Shown here piece by piece: positions 1 through 8,954 of a stretch of DNA of 64,000 bases (its first letter is position 1; every line of letters starts with the position of its first letter). Both the position numbers and the translations under genes were made by a program. Source of the DNA: Oculatella sp. LEGE 06141 (GTDB lineage Bacteria > Cyanobacteriota > Cyanobacteriia > Elainellales > Elainellaceae); contig NZ_JADEWO010000033.1 in the NCBI RefSeq assembly GCF_015207605.1, positions 1 through 64,000 of the forward strand. Reading direction: 5' to 3'. The notes under the pieces were generated by a model. That model saw only the letters and a list, made by a program, of their open reading frames with translations, did not search any database and was not told the origin of the DNA.

Positions 1-1000
1 GAGTAGTAGGTGACACTAGCAACGGAGCAGCCCCTGCCATCCCCACTGTAATTCTTGTTCGATCTCCTCCACTGTCTCTAGCTAAAGCGTAGAGTGACTC
101 TACTTCAGCGTTCGTAAGGATACGAGCACAAGCGGATTGCCCCTGAAGTCGGCAGGCGCGTACCGCATTCGCTCGCACCGTATCTCCTCGTGCCCGATAC
201 TGTTGCTCAATGATTTCTGACCATTTTTCAGATGGAATTCCAGCAAGATGGGAAGCATTTCCTCCGCCAAATCCTGGACTAGGGTGAACTCGAGAGTCAT
301 TCGGGTCACGTTGAATGGTTTTTTGTTCTGGGGCGTGGCTTTGCTGTACCACATGAACTAATTCATGGGAAAGCAACCGCTGTCCTGCCGATGTTTGCGG
401 AGCGTACTGCCCAGCAGCGAATACAATATGAGAACCTAGCGTGTACGCACGAGCTTGTAATGCATGTGCCGATTCAGACGCAGAAGAGTTGGTATGAATT
501 CGTACATTGCTGAAGTCGTATCCAAATCGGGATTCAAAGAAGGCACTCTCTTGATCGGATAGAGGATGCCCACCGCTTAGCGCCCTATCTATTTGGTGTT
601 CAAGTCCAGTTGAAACCTGAGACTCAATGACGGAACTAGAATCCAATGCGTTTGCTTCGGTGTACGTTGGATTTAGCTCTCGGCGCAGTTTTCTCTCCTC
701 TTCTTCACATTCAGAACACTTTCTTTGTATGTGTAATGGGCTTGTCAACCTACCTGCAGCAAAAGTGTCTCTAGACGAACTGACAATTTGATCGGCAATT
801 TGATCAGCTTCTTGTTCATATCGATCTCCTGGCGTACCGATGACGAGTTTGGGTTGAATTTTTGTTAAATGTTTAGAATCAAGTGTGGACTGAGTTTGAT
901 GTTGTCTGCAAGAAGTACACTGCCGCTGCAAAACGCCTACAGTTGAGAGCGGGGCGGATGTAGAAGCGGGTTGCTGAGTTTGAGCGATCGCTCGAGTCAT
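1..1000 (-). CDS. DUF4157 (eCIS core domain) protein, C-terminus cut by window edge
   Basis: An open frame runs from an ATG at 1000 to the left edge without a stop, at least 333 residues. It carries the hallmarks of DUF4157 proteins: Cys pairs CTSC and CSEC in a charged N-terminal segment, the stretch HPLSDQESAFFESRFGYDFS, VRIHTNSSA, and a metalloprotease-like helix SHELVHVVQQ with HExxH-type spacing (HELVH). DUF4157 is the domain most often found with extracellular contractile injection systems and is thought to mark cargo or loading factors. The rest downstream is unrecognised and continues outside the window, so it could be an effector domain. Its ATG overlaps the stop of the preceding gene (ATGA), placing it in the same operon as the sheath and tube genes. 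The protein family is clear; the role as effector or loader is inference. Confidence 0.85.
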   Translation of the reverse strand, partial: MTRAIAQTQQPASTSAPLSTVGVLQRQCTSCRQHQTQSTLDSKHLTKIQPKLVIGTPGDRYEQEADQIADQIVSSSRDTFAAGRLTSPLHIQRKCSECEEEERKLRRELNPTYTEANALDSSSVIESQVSTGLEHQIDRALSGGHPLSDQESAFFESRFGYDFSNVRIHTNSSASESAHALQARAYTLGSHIVFAAGQYAPQTSAGQRLLSHELVHVVQQSHAPEQKTIQRDPNDSRVHPSPGFGGGNASHLAGIPSEKWSEIIEQQYRARGDTVRANAVRACRLQGQSACARILTNAEVESLYALARDSGGDRTRITVGMAGAAPLLVSPTT

Positions 1001-1254
1001 GATCCAAGTCCCCGATATACGGCTTGAGCAATTTGCTGTCCCATCTCAGTAGGATGGTGATCAGCCGTGAGTTGAATGTTGCCTGCTGGCACCGTTGGCA
1101 CGGCTCCGCCCGCTAACCAGTTCGGCGCAATGCCATTGGTTGTAATTAATCGCCCTAATTCTGCCTCGATCGCCGCTTGCAATAAGGGACGCTGAGCATG
1201 GGGTATGGACACGCCATCCAGGATTAGCCGATCGATGTGGAGGGTGACATTCAT
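997..1254 (-). CDS. Small conserved eCIS-operon protein (85 aa)
   Basis: 85 residues with no signal peptide, membrane segment or cysteines. It starts like a beta-strand (MNVTLHIDRLILDG), followed by a helical part and a C-terminal GQQIAQAVYRGL helix. The start ATG overlaps the stop of the zinc-ribbon gene and its own stop overlaps the start of the DUF4157 gene, both as ATGA, so the three are almost certainly translationally coupled. Short proteins of this shape often directly precede DUF4157 genes in eCIS operons. A chaperone or partner for the DUF4157 protein is a reasonable guess from position only; no catalytic motif is visible. Confidence 0.75.
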   Translation of the reverse strand: MNVTLHIDRLILDGVSIPHAQRPLLQAAIEAELGRLITTNGIAPNWLAGGAVPTVPAGNIQLTADHHPTEMGQQIAQAVYRGLGS

Positions 1255-1742
1255 ATCGTCGTTTCTCGCGGTTCAATGCCAATTCGTTGCAACACTTGAA
1301 GCAGATCACCGATCGCATAGGCCCAATTGTGGCATTTGAAACTGCGGAGATCGACAATGGGCGTTTGGCATTGATAGCACTGGAGATCGGCGATCGCCCG
1401 TGGGGCTTCTACGTTCACGTATTTCTGATTACCTAAAATCACTTTGACCAACATTTCTTTGCGGTGAACCTGAGAGAGTGCCGAGCCGACAATGTCTAAC
1501 CAGTTGGTTTCACGGCCACAGTTAGGACAACAGCGGGTATCACCACTTACCCACAACGGTGCCCCAATCGCTCTGGGTTCCATACCCAGGAGCCGCTCAA
1601 TTTCTCGCACATCTTCATCCCTGGTCACCCACTTTTCCTTACCTGGCAACGAGTGGGGTGAATCGTAGACTTGTTTAAACACCTCTTCGCTCACTACAAA
1701 CGTTGAGGGGTGTGAATGTTTAGGGTCATCTTTTGCCGTCAT
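1251..1742 (-). CDS. Zinc-ribbon-like eCIS-operon protein (163 aa)
   Basis: 163 residues with two CxxC pairs, CPNC at residues 72-75 and CYQC at 122-125, spaced as in a four-Cys zinc site. The remainder is unrecognised. A strong Shine-Dalgarno, AAGGAG, lies about 7 bases before the ATG at 1742, which fixes the start. It follows the AAA+ ATPase by 41 bases and overlaps the next gene by ATGA. Both the zinc site and the operon position suggest a structural or assembly role in the injection system rather than an enzyme. Function is unknown. Confidence 0.75.
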   Translation of the reverse strand: MTAKDDPKHSHPSTFVVSEEVFKQVYDSPHSLPGKEKWVTRDEDVREIERLLGMEPRAIGAPLWVSGDTRCCPNCGRETNWLDIVGSALSQVHRKEMLVKVILGNQKYVNVEAPRAIADLQCYQCQTPIVDLRSFKCHNWAYAIGDLLQVLQRIGIEPRETTI

Positions 1743-1783
1743 TGTTGTTCTCCTTGAGGATTAAAATATCGGATATAAAGTGC

Positions 1784-3814
1784 TCATATCGTTGTTTTGG
1801 CAGGTTCCTGCCAGAAAAATTCGGTTTCATTAATGGGTCGTTCAATTTTGCACAGTTCAGTTCGAGTGGCTTGGAGGACAAGCGGCATAGTGACTGGGGT
1901 TCCGGCTTGAGCTGCCAAAAAAGCGGCGTTGAGCGCAATGTTATGAATGCTGCCACCCGTCAGGTTGAAGCGAGCCAGGCGATCGACATCTAAATGGGCG
2001 ATCGGAGTTTCGGGAGGAAATACGGTTTGCCAAACGGCTTTGCGCTCTACAAACCCCGGAAACGGAAAGTTAACGATGAAGCGTAGGCGACGCAGAAACG
2101 CTGTATCGAGAGCGCTTTTCATGTTGGTGGCAAGAATGGCGAGTCCGCGATAGGCTTCAATGCGCTGAAGCAGATAGTTGATTTCAATGTTGGCATAGCG
2201 ATCGTGGCTGTCTTTTACCTCGCTGCGTTTGCCGAATAGCGCATCCGCTTCATCAAAGAAGAGGATGGTGCCGCCATCTTCAGCCGCATCAAACAAGCGG
2301 CGCAGATTCTTCTCTGTTTCACCGATGTACTTGCTCACCACGGCAGACAAATCAATGCGATACAAATCCAGATGCAGATCGTTCGCAATTACCTCGGCGG
2401 CCATTGTTTTGCCCGTTCCACTCTCCCCGGCAAAGAGGGCGCTAATCCCCATGCCCCGATTCATCCGCTGGGAAAAGCCCCACTCTTGATACACGCGACT
2501 GCGCTGCCTCACCTGGTCGGTAATTTGATGCAGTAAGTTCAGCGCATCAGCAGGTAAAACGATCGCACTCCAGGTTGCTTTCGGATCGAGCCGTTGCGCC
2601 AGGCTACTCAGTTGGGGACGGGTTGTGGTTAAACATGCGTCCCACAATTGCTGCTGTAAGCTGTTGTCGTGAAACGCTTCGTTGAGGCTGTTCTGAGCAA
2701 TCTGTTGAATGTCACTGAGACTGAGATTAAACTGATCGGCCAGCACTGCCGGGCTAGCTTGTGCGGCAGACCCTAGCGCTTGCTGCCATGCCGCTTGCTG
2801 TTCGTTAATCGTTGGTTTGGTGATATCCAGCGATAGCGTCATAGACCCTAACCGCGACGATCGCTCGTGCATATCGACGAAGAAAAGGCCATTACTGCGA
2901 GACAGAAACCGCTGGAGCAGAGCCGTTTGATTGGCATCCATCTCGTAGGCATCCAGATAGAGCGCGATCGGCAACAAAATGCTCTCTCGTTGCCATAAAC
3001 GAGCCAGCGTTTCCAGTTCAACGATTGGTGGGGGCAATAATTCCACCGGGAGACGATAGAGCATTAACCCCAGAGACGCTGCAATGTGTGTGGCAATGAG
3101 TTGTTTGCTGAGGCGATCGCTGCCCAAAAGCTGAATCACAGGGGGGTATTGCCCGGTAGAGCATTGCTGTAGCCGCTTCAGTGTTGTGTCTACAAAGGCG
3201 AGTTGAGAAGGGGGTAAATCCAATAGCGTGACTGGGTCTAGCGGTGTGAGTAAGGGAGTGAGCCGATCGTCAAGGTAATTTAACCCTTTGATGTAATTAA
3301 CAATGCGTTCATCTGCTTGCAATGGACTGGTGATTAGCGGTTGAGTGGTAGATTGCATGATTTCAACTAACCGCCAATAGCGTAACGGTCGTTCTGGTGA
3401 GAGTACCTCCCATGCCGCTTCATCGAACAAGGTCAGTGCCAGTGCAAAGGTGGGATAGGGACGGTTGGCCGCGTCCTGGGCACGCGCACAAAGGGTGGGA
3501 ATGCGGGTATCCAATTCCATCGCTGCACACAATAGCAGCACATTCTGCTCAAATGGGGATAGCCGCAGGTGCCGACTCAACCGCAGCAAGGCAGGCGGTG
3601 AATCGACTGTTTCAGCTACTGCAATCGTATTTATGGCTTGCTGAAGTTCCGCATTCTCGCCACTGGTATTCAATGAGCGGGTTACCTCTTGTGCCGTTTG
3701 ATCAGATGGGGAAGTCAAGATAGTGATTCGTTCAGCCAGACGCGATCGCAACACCTGTAGCGCAGCGGCCAGATAGTCTTCATTGCGTTGGTGCCAATCG
3801 GTTAAATCCATCAT
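1784..3814 (-). CDS. AAA+ ATPase of the contractile injection system (Pvc15-like)
   Basis: 676 residues. The first ~400 are an alpha-helical region peculiar to eCIS ATPases. The C-terminal third is a classical AAA+ module with Walker A GESGTGKT near residue 463, Walker B ILFFDEADALFG near 521, a sensor-1 region (LAILATNMKSALD) and an arginine-finger region (FLRRLRF). Such ATPases (Pvc15, Afp15) are near-universal in eCIS loci and are linked to particle assembly or cargo loading in the cytoplasm. The ATG at 3814 overlaps the stop of the DUF4255 gene as ATGA; a second ATG follows at once. Family membership is firm; the exact step it drives is not settled for the family. Confidence 0.9.
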   Translation of the reverse strand: MMDLTDWHQRNEDYLAAALQVLRSRLAERITILTSPSDQTAQEVTRSLNTSGENAELQQAINTIAVAETVDSPPALLRLSRHLRLSPFEQNVLLLCAAMELDTRIPTLCARAQDAANRPYPTFALALTLFDEAAWEVLSPERPLRYWRLVEIMQSTTQPLITSPLQADERIVNYIKGLNYLDDRLTPLLTPLDPVTLLDLPPSQLAFVDTTLKRLQQCSTGQYPPVIQLLGSDRLSKQLIATHIAASLGLMLYRLPVELLPPPIVELETLARLWQRESILLPIALYLDAYEMDANQTALLQRFLSRSNGLFFVDMHERSSRLGSMTLSLDITKPTINEQQAAWQQALGSAAQASPAVLADQFNLSLSDIQQIAQNSLNEAFHDNSLQQQLWDACLTTTRPQLSSLAQRLDPKATWSAIVLPADALNLLHQITDQVRQRSRVYQEWGFSQRMNRGMGISALFAGESGTGKTMAAEVIANDLHLDLYRIDLSAVVSKYIGETEKNLRRLFDAAEDGGTILFFDEADALFGKRSEVKDSHDRYANIEINYLLQRIEAYRGLAILATNMKSALDTAFLRRLRFIVNFPFPGFVERKAVWQTVFPPETPIAHLDVDRLARFNLTGGSIHNIALNAAFLAAQAGTPVTMPLVLQATRTELCKIERPINETEFFWQEPAKTTI

Positions 3815-5049
3815 GTAATCCGCACCTGTTGAGTATCATCAAAGACGGGCGGTGATGCCATGCGGTTGATGAGAATGCTCTCTGCACCGTCAATACGTAG
3901 ACGCATCCAGTAATCTCCCGGCTCGATCGCCATCGCCCGAAAGGTGAGCGTATCGGTTGCAACCAGATGAGTATCAGCCAGGATTTGGCGATCGCCCAAT
4001 ATCAGCACGGCGCGTTGTTCGGGTTTCACTTGGGGGATGCACGTGAGCGTAACATTGGCATTGCCACTGCCATCACGCGCTATTTCAATTGGACGAGGAT
4101 TGGTAATCTTGGGCGAGAGAGCAAAGGGGAGTTCGTTGGTTGTGCGCGTATCCTCGCCCGTGGTCACAACGACTGTCACGGTATATAGTCCGGCTGTCCA
4201 TTTGGTACCCGCATCCGGGTCATCAGGTGCATCTAGCAGTGTCACTCTCGTTTCGGTTGCGGTGCTGTCTGCATCGGGTGATAGAACAACCGATTCCGTT
4301 TGCCGCACGTGAGTAAACTGGACGCTAATGCTATCTCCCTCAAGGTGATAGCCACTCAGTATGAGGCGATCGCCCAATTCACCACTGCGCTGCTTTTCTT
4401 TATCAAGAATCGTGATGGCAGTCAACGTTGGAATCGGTGGAATCAGGTTCGCCTGTCCAGTAATGCCAGCATCTTCTTTGCCGCGAGTTAACACGGGCAA
4501 TGCTGCTTTGACCGACCGTTGACTTTCAATTAGAACAACCGCCAGTTGATAGGCCGCAGAAATGCGATATTGGGTTTGAAACGTCGTCCATAGTTTAGAA
4601 ATTTCTTCGAGTGAGAGTGCCTGGGGTGTAATTCGCACCCGCTCGATTTGTTGACTAACATCACTTTCAGGCAATGCTGCTTTTAGTTCAGCCGGGTTTA
4701 ACAAGGGGTGATCATGTAAAATACTCATGGCTCCGCCCAACAAGCGATGCCCTAAGACATCGTCATTGTCTCGCCCGTAGGCCGTAATCATGTAATAGAG
4801 ATTCAACGGTAGGGGCGGTTGACCGATTTCACCCGGTTTGATGGAATTGGGAATGGGCTGATTGCGCCAGGCCGCATTGATTCCCGTGTGATAGAGAAAT
4901 AGATTCAGTTGATTGCCATTGTTGCCATTGCGGGCTTTGTCGGGCGGTTGGGTCGTGACCGTGCTACCCGGAACAATGGCATCCAGTCCTTGAGTCAATA
5001 AGTTACGCAAGGTGGCAGTAACAGCCGCGATCGCCAATGCATCACTCAT
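3811..5049 (-). CDS. DUF4255 protein, eCIS cap/terminator (Pvc16-like) with Ig-like C-terminus
   Basis: 412 residues. The N-terminal ~190 match DUF4255: conserved LNLFLYHTGINAAWRN, PLPLNLYYMITAYG, and LLGGAMSILHDHPLL. In characterised systems this protein (Pvc16/Afp16) caps the sheath-tube and terminates its length. The C-terminal half begins with a strand-rich TIG-like segment (GDRLILSGYHLEGDSISVQF) and reads as one or two immunoglobulin-like domains, an extension that is variable between systems and might decorate the cap. It is coupled by ATGA overlaps both to the Pro-rich gene upstream and to the ATPase downstream. Confidence 0.88.
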   Translation of the reverse strand: MSDALAIAAVTATLRNLLTQGLDAIVPGSTVTTQPPDKARNGNNGNQLNLFLYHTGINAAWRNQPIPNSIKPGEIGQPPLPLNLYYMITAYGRDNDDVLGHRLLGGAMSILHDHPLLNPAELKAALPESDVSQQIERVRITPQALSLEEISKLWTTFQTQYRISAAYQLAVVLIESQRSVKAALPVLTRGKEDAGITGQANLIPPIPTLTAITILDKEKQRSGELGDRLILSGYHLEGDSISVQFTHVRQTESVVLSPDADSTATETRVTLLDAPDDPDAGTKWTAGLYTVTVVVTTGEDTRTTNELPFALSPKITNPRPIEIARDGSGNANVTLTCIPQVKPEQRAVLILGDRQILADTHLVATDTLTFRAMAIEPGDYWMRLRIDGAESILINRMASPPVFDDTQQVRIT

Positions 5050-6113
5050 CGGCCACCTCCCGATCGTTGACGTAAGTATTCATCCAAACTCATAACAGGC
5101 AGCTTGGGACGCGATGGAGCCACAGGCGAGCCCGCAGGGGGTGTCGCTCGTACTTCAATTCGCCCAATGGTGACGTGAATAGTAGGTGGTGATGATGGTA
5201 GAGATGATGATGGTGATGGTAGATCTGATGAAACAGAATGCGGTTGGAGCGCAACAGGTGGGTGAGGTAAGGACAAGGTTGGCTCTGGTATAGCCTGAGA
5301 TACGGGTGCCAGTGTTGCGTTGACGGCAGGGGCAAGAGGAACGGTTGCAGCCGAGGCCGTTGGAAATGCTGATTGCGAAGGGGCGATCGCGCCATTGTTC
5401 TCAATAACGGATTGATGTGGAGAAACCAGCTTCAGCGTGGGACGTACGGAAACAGCCGATGGAGATGAGGTGGGTTGCGCCAGCGCAGCAGTCTGGGGTG
5501 AGACATGAGGCGATCGCTCATTAATTGTGTCAGGAGGAACGGGGTGTTCCACTGAAGGAGCGGTTAGAGTGGTTGGAGCCGTTGGAGCCGTTAGAACCGT
5601 CGCTGGCAATGGAGCGGGGGTAAATGCGGCTTCAGGTAGCACAACATCCTGATTCGGTGATCCCAGGTGGATAGGTGCCGGGGGAGGCTGTATCGGCTCA
5701 GGTGCTCCAATGGGCTGCGAGGTCGGTGTTGGTGGTGAGGGGGATGCAGCCGAGGGGAGTGGTAGTGGTGCAGCAGGGATAGTTAACGGTTGCGCTGCTA
5801 CAGGTGGAGAAGATGAGAATGGGTCGTCCTGTGCCATTGCGGTTCCATCTGACAGTGGCACTGGCTGCGATTCTGCCAGGGGGGCAGGAGACTGGCTCAA
5901 TGGCGATCGATCAGAGGATGATTGATTCGACAAATGGGTGATCGCATCCGTTGCGAGAGAGGCAGCGTCTCCGTCCTCGGTGCCTGGGAGGGTAGGCGCG
6001 ATCGCAGGTAGCAGTGCGGGTGCCACTGGCTCAAACAATGCGATCGGACGGGGTTTGATCACATCCACTCCGTTAAAACTGCGAGCAATTAAATGGTTAA
6101 GGTAGTTGCTCAT
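5046..6113 (-). CDS. Pro/Ser/Ala-rich eCIS-operon protein of unknown function
   Basis: 355 residues from the ATG at 6113, which overlaps the stop of the preceding gene as ATGA; longer in-frame starts would lie inside that gene. A compact, probably folded N-terminus (MSNYLNHLIARSFNGVDVIK) is followed by about 250 residues dominated by Pro, Ser, Ala and Thr. Near the end come an ordered strand (TIHVTIGRIEVRAT) and a basic tail ending in SLDEYLRQRSGGGR. The pattern of folded head, long disordered linker and short conserved tail is seen in eCIS operons between baseplate and DUF4255 genes. It looks like a tether or scaffold. No enzyme motif or signal peptide is present. Confidence 0.8.
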   Translation of the reverse strand: MSNYLNHLIARSFNGVDVIKPRPIALFEPVAPALLPAIAPTLPGTEDGDAASLATDAITHLSNQSSSDRSPLSQSPAPLAESQPVPLSDGTAMAQDDPFSSSPPVAAQPLTIPAAPLPLPSAASPSPPTPTSQPIGAPEPIQPPPAPIHLGSPNQDVVLPEAAFTPAPLPATVLTAPTAPTTLTAPSVEHPVPPDTINERSPHVSPQTAALAQPTSSPSAVSVRPTLKLVSPHQSVIENNGAIAPSQSAFPTASAATVPLAPAVNATLAPVSQAIPEPTLSLPHPPVALQPHSVSSDLPSPSSSLPSSPPTIHVTIGRIEVRATPPAGSPVAPSRPKLPVMSLDEYLRQRSGGGR

Positions 6114-6850
6114 TGGCCAATCATGTTTAAGTAGAGTTGTCGTCGCCAGGGTGTCATTGCCAAAATGTCTGCCTCGCGCCACCCGTAAGCCGATGCCAAA
6201 ACGTGAACCTCTCGCAGTTGCCGATAGGCCCAGGTATTGATTTCGCTCCAGAAAAACGACACAATATCAAACACGCTTTGCCAGTGATGCTGGCAAACCG
6301 GGCAGGACAGTGCCAGTTGAATGTCGGCTTGAGAATCGGTCTCTGCCATGTGCGTTACAACAGTGTCAACTATAGCGGCAGGAATCTGTTCAATCGGAAC
6401 GACCTCGCCCTGATGGTGAGCCGTCAGCAGGCAACGGTGCAGCAATTGATCGGATGCGGTGGTCAAATCAGTGGGGTGCGTCAAGCTGGCTACATCTAAA
6501 CTGTTGGGCAAGCGATAACACACGTCATAGTCGCCAACCGTGAGCGAAAAGGTTTCAACGTCTAGCGTGATTTCAGACAATAATCGAATATCGGAAACGT
6601 TAAGCGAGAGTTCGAGGCGATCGCCACAACACGGACAATGCACCAAACACGCTAACTGTGAACCAAATGTCCATTCGCGCAACGTTAACAAGCAAGCATC
6701 ACGCTGTCCAATACTGAGTTGAGCCAGTTTATCCAGGGGAAGATGCGGAACAGCCGCCATGAGCAGCAACAAGGCTCGCTGAATGGAGGACTGATTCACC
6801 CCTCGTTCCCAGACGTGCAATAGTTCAGAGGTGGACAGCGTGTGCATCAT
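6110..6850 (-). CDS. T4-type baseplate-assembly-like zinc protein of eCIS
   Basis: 246 residues. Two Cys pairs, C72/C75 in CPCCG and C183/C186 in CPVC, probably bind one zinc ion. The C-terminal 45 residues (FWSEINTWAYRQLREVHVLA, then YGW, then a TPWRRQLYLNMI end) resemble the conserved tail of T4-like baseplate proteins (PF12322-type) that occur next to tail-tube genes in phages and eCIS. It sits 12 bases downstream of the tube gene. The likely role is baseplate or tube assembly, by position and weak motif similarity; a non-structural chaperone is the alternative. Confidence 0.75.
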   Translation of the reverse strand: MMHTLSTSELLHVWERGVNQSSIQRALLLLMAAVPHLPLDKLAQLSIGQRDACLLTLREWTFGSQLACLVHCPCCGDRLELSLNVSDIRLLSEITLDVETFSLTVGDYDVCYRLPNSLDVASLTHPTDLTTASDQLLHRCLLTAHHQGEVVPIEQIPAAIVDTVVTHMAETDSQADIQLALSCPVCQHHWQSVFDIVSFFWSEINTWAYRQLREVHVLASAYGWREADILAMTPWRRQLYLNMIGQ

Positions 6851-6862
6851 GGCAGTGAGCGA

Positions 6863-7384
6863 TTAGAAGGTCGGCTCGTCCGGCTCAGGGGTTTGATCGT
6901 CTCGTTCCCAACCTTCGTTTTCTAGTTTGATATGTTGAATAGCGATCGCGTTGGCATTGGCATCCAGATCGGGCAGCGCTTGAAATTCGGATACCCAGCA
7001 GCGATAGACGTGATAGCGCAGGGCAATTTGTCCAGCTTCATTCATCACTTCGATCGTGATATCACGCCGAAAGTCTGCTAAAGATACTTCCTGCCCCTTC
7101 GATCCATAATTCCAGACTTTGTTCGCCCACAGTTCAAACTCCCTGTCGTGGGTGACACCTCGCTCCAACGTGATCGGTTCATACTCGGTGCGACCTGGAG
7201 ACTTGCGGCTGCTGCTCGGATCTCCACCTTCTCGATGTTTGACAACTTCGGTGGTTCGCTTTAAGGCACTGACTTTACTGACACCAGCAACGGCATCCGT
7301 TTGTCCAGCCCACTTCACCAAAAACTTGAAATTTTGATAAGGATCATAGCGATGCACATTGTTGGGAAATTGAGGTTGAGCCAT
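6863..7384 (-). CDS. Contractile injection system tail tube protein (gp19-like)
   Basis: 173 residues from the ATG at 7384, chosen because AAGGAG stands 7 bases ahead of it; an earlier in-frame codon would overlap the sheath gene. Motifs typical of T4 gp19-like tubes are present: YDPYQNFKFLVKW, the AGVSKVSALKRTTEVVKHREG loop region, and ITLERGVTHDREFELWANKV. The acidic C-terminus ends GWERDDQTPEPDEPTF. It forms the inner hexameric tube that carries cargo. It lies 10 bases after the sheath gene, the standard order in phage-tail-like systems. Confidence 0.92.
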   Translation of the reverse strand: MAQPQFPNNVHRYDPYQNFKFLVKWAGQTDAVAGVSKVSALKRTTEVVKHREGGDPSSSRKSPGRTEYEPITLERGVTHDREFELWANKVWNYGSKGQEVSLADFRRDITIEVMNEAGQIALRYHVYRCWVSEFQALPDLDANANAIAIQHIKLENEGWERDDQTPEPDEPTF

Positions 7385-7394
7385 GATATTCTCC

Positions 7395-8954
7395 TTAAGT
7401 CGCAATTTGTCCCGCTATTTGCTGGAACTTGATAATCACAAATTCCGCTGGTTTCAGGGGCGCGAAGCCAACAATGATATTGACAATGCCTAAATTGATG
7501 TCAGTTTGAGTCGTCGTTTCCTTATCACATTTAACAAAATAAGCGTCTCGTGGCGATTGTCCTTGAAACGCGCCTTGACGGAACAAATTTTGCATGAACG
7601 CACCGATATTCAGCCGCACCTGTGCCCACAGCGGCTCATCATTGGGTTCAAAGACAACCCATTGTGTCCCTCTGTACAGGCTTTCTTGCAAGAACAGCGT
7701 TAGACGACGCACAGGAATATATTTGTATTCATCTGCTAATTGATCCGCACCGCGCAACGTGCGTGCCCCCCAAACAACCCGTCCGCTGACCGGAAAGCTG
7801 CGTAAACAGTTGATGCCAAGGGGGTTCAACATGCCGTTTTCAGGATCGCTGAGATTGACCTCCAACCCCTGAATCCCATTGATAGCGGCGTCCAGCCCTG
7901 CGGGTGCTTTCCAAACACCGCGTTGGGCATCGGTGCGTGCCATGATACCGGCAATAATGCCGCACGGCACAAACGTTTCAACCTGTCTATCCCGTAGCGG
8001 ATCGACCTGGAGCACGCGTGGAAAATAAATAGCAGCATTGCGTGCGTCTGTTCCCGATAAACCCAGCCCACTCAAACCATTTCGTGCGGTCGTTGCCGCC
8101 ATTGCTTTGTTGGCACTCCATTCACTGGGAGAATCAACAATTAACATGGCTCGTTGCTTCACGCAAAAGGGTAAGGCCGCTTGATAAACCTCGGTTGGCA
8201 TATCTCCACCCCGTTGCAGCGGTGGCAGACAGAGTAAGTTAAACAAGTCTGCTTTTTTGAGCGCAAAGATACCTGTTTTGGCATCTTCCATGCCCTCCCC
8301 AGTGAATTGAGCAGGGGTAATTGGATCGCCATCACTGCCATTGCTGGCTGTAACCGGAGTCTCTCCCGTTTCACCAGGTCGAGCTTCAGGAATCATCCAG
8401 GTGTCGTCTTCATTTTTGCGAACACGCACCAGCAAAGAGCTTTGCTCTAATACGCGAGGCAAGTAGCGAGGATCAGTGGGATCAATGGAAACGTTGAGGA
8501 ATTTCTCGATCGCCCCATCCTGTTCCACAATGGTGAGATTAAATAAATTTGGATCGGGAGGCGGATCGGTGGAATCAGCATCTCTGGTTTGGTGATCAAC
8601 AACCGCACTGAGTTTATTACCCCAGGTGCCGCCACTGGCAGCTTCTAACCCCAGTCCCCCTTCAAAATCAAACACAGCAGACGCAGCATTGTTATGCACG
8701 CGGACAATCAGAGCCTGGCTGCCACCGTTCAAGTAAAAGTCGCGGACAGCATAGCTCATGGTGCTATCTACCCATAGCCCGCCAAATAGGCGTTCAAACT
8801 CAGCGTAGCTGTTAATGGTAACGGGTTCATTGGCTAAACCGCGACGAGCACGACCGACAAAGGCTGTAATGGATGTTGCAACTCCCGTGATGGTGCGTAC
8901 ACCGCTGGGAATTTCCTCGATGTATACACCGGGATAGTTAGGTAGGGTCGGCAT
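7395..8954 (-). CDS. Contractile injection system sheath protein
   Basis: 519 residues, the usual size for an eCIS sheath. The N-terminus YPGVYIEEIPSG followed by ITGVATSITAFVGRARRG is diagnostic, as is the C-terminal subtilisin-like sheath region (GRVVWGARTLRG, YIPVRRLTLFLQESLYRGTQ, then WAQVRLNIGAFMQNLFRQGA). It assembles around the tube and contracts to fire it. It is the first gene of the operon visible here, with a weak Shine-Dalgarno (GTGAGAAC) before the ATG at 8954 and a 500-base gap upstream that should hold the promoter. Only one sheath paralogue is seen; others may lie left of the window. Confidence 0.94.
   Translation of the reverse strand: MPTLPNYPGVYIEEIPSGVRTITGVATSITAFVGRARRGLANEPVTINSYAEFERLFGGLWVDSTMSYAVRDFYLNGGSQALIVRVHNNAASAVFDFEGGLGLEAASGGTWGNKLSAVVDHQTRDADSTDPPPDPNLFNLTIVEQDGAIEKFLNVSIDPTDPRYLPRVLEQSSLLVRVRKNEDDTWMIPEARPGETGETPVTASNGSDGDPITPAQFTGEGMEDAKTGIFALKKADLFNLLCLPPLQRGGDMPTEVYQAALPFCVKQRAMLIVDSPSEWSANKAMAATTARNGLSGLGLSGTDARNAAIYFPRVLQVDPLRDRQVETFVPCGIIAGIMARTDAQRGVWKAPAGLDAAINGIQGLEVNLSDPENGMLNPLGINCLRSFPVSGRVVWGARTLRGADQLADEYKYIPVRRLTLFLQESLYRGTQWVVFEPNDEPLWAQVRLNIGAFMQNLFRQGAFQGQSPRDAYFVKCDKETTTQTDINLGIVNIIVGFAPLKPAEFVIIKFQQIAGQIAT

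Noticed and set aside
100..354. 84-codon frame on the minus strand
   Set aside because: It is out of frame with the DUF4157 gene, which is open from 1000 to the left edge and carries the conserved HELVH and QSHAPEQKTIQRD sequence in this interval.
5090..5404. His/Leu-rich frame inside the Pro-rich eCIS gene
   Set aside because: It is a shifted reading of the Pro/Ser codons and has no ribosome site.
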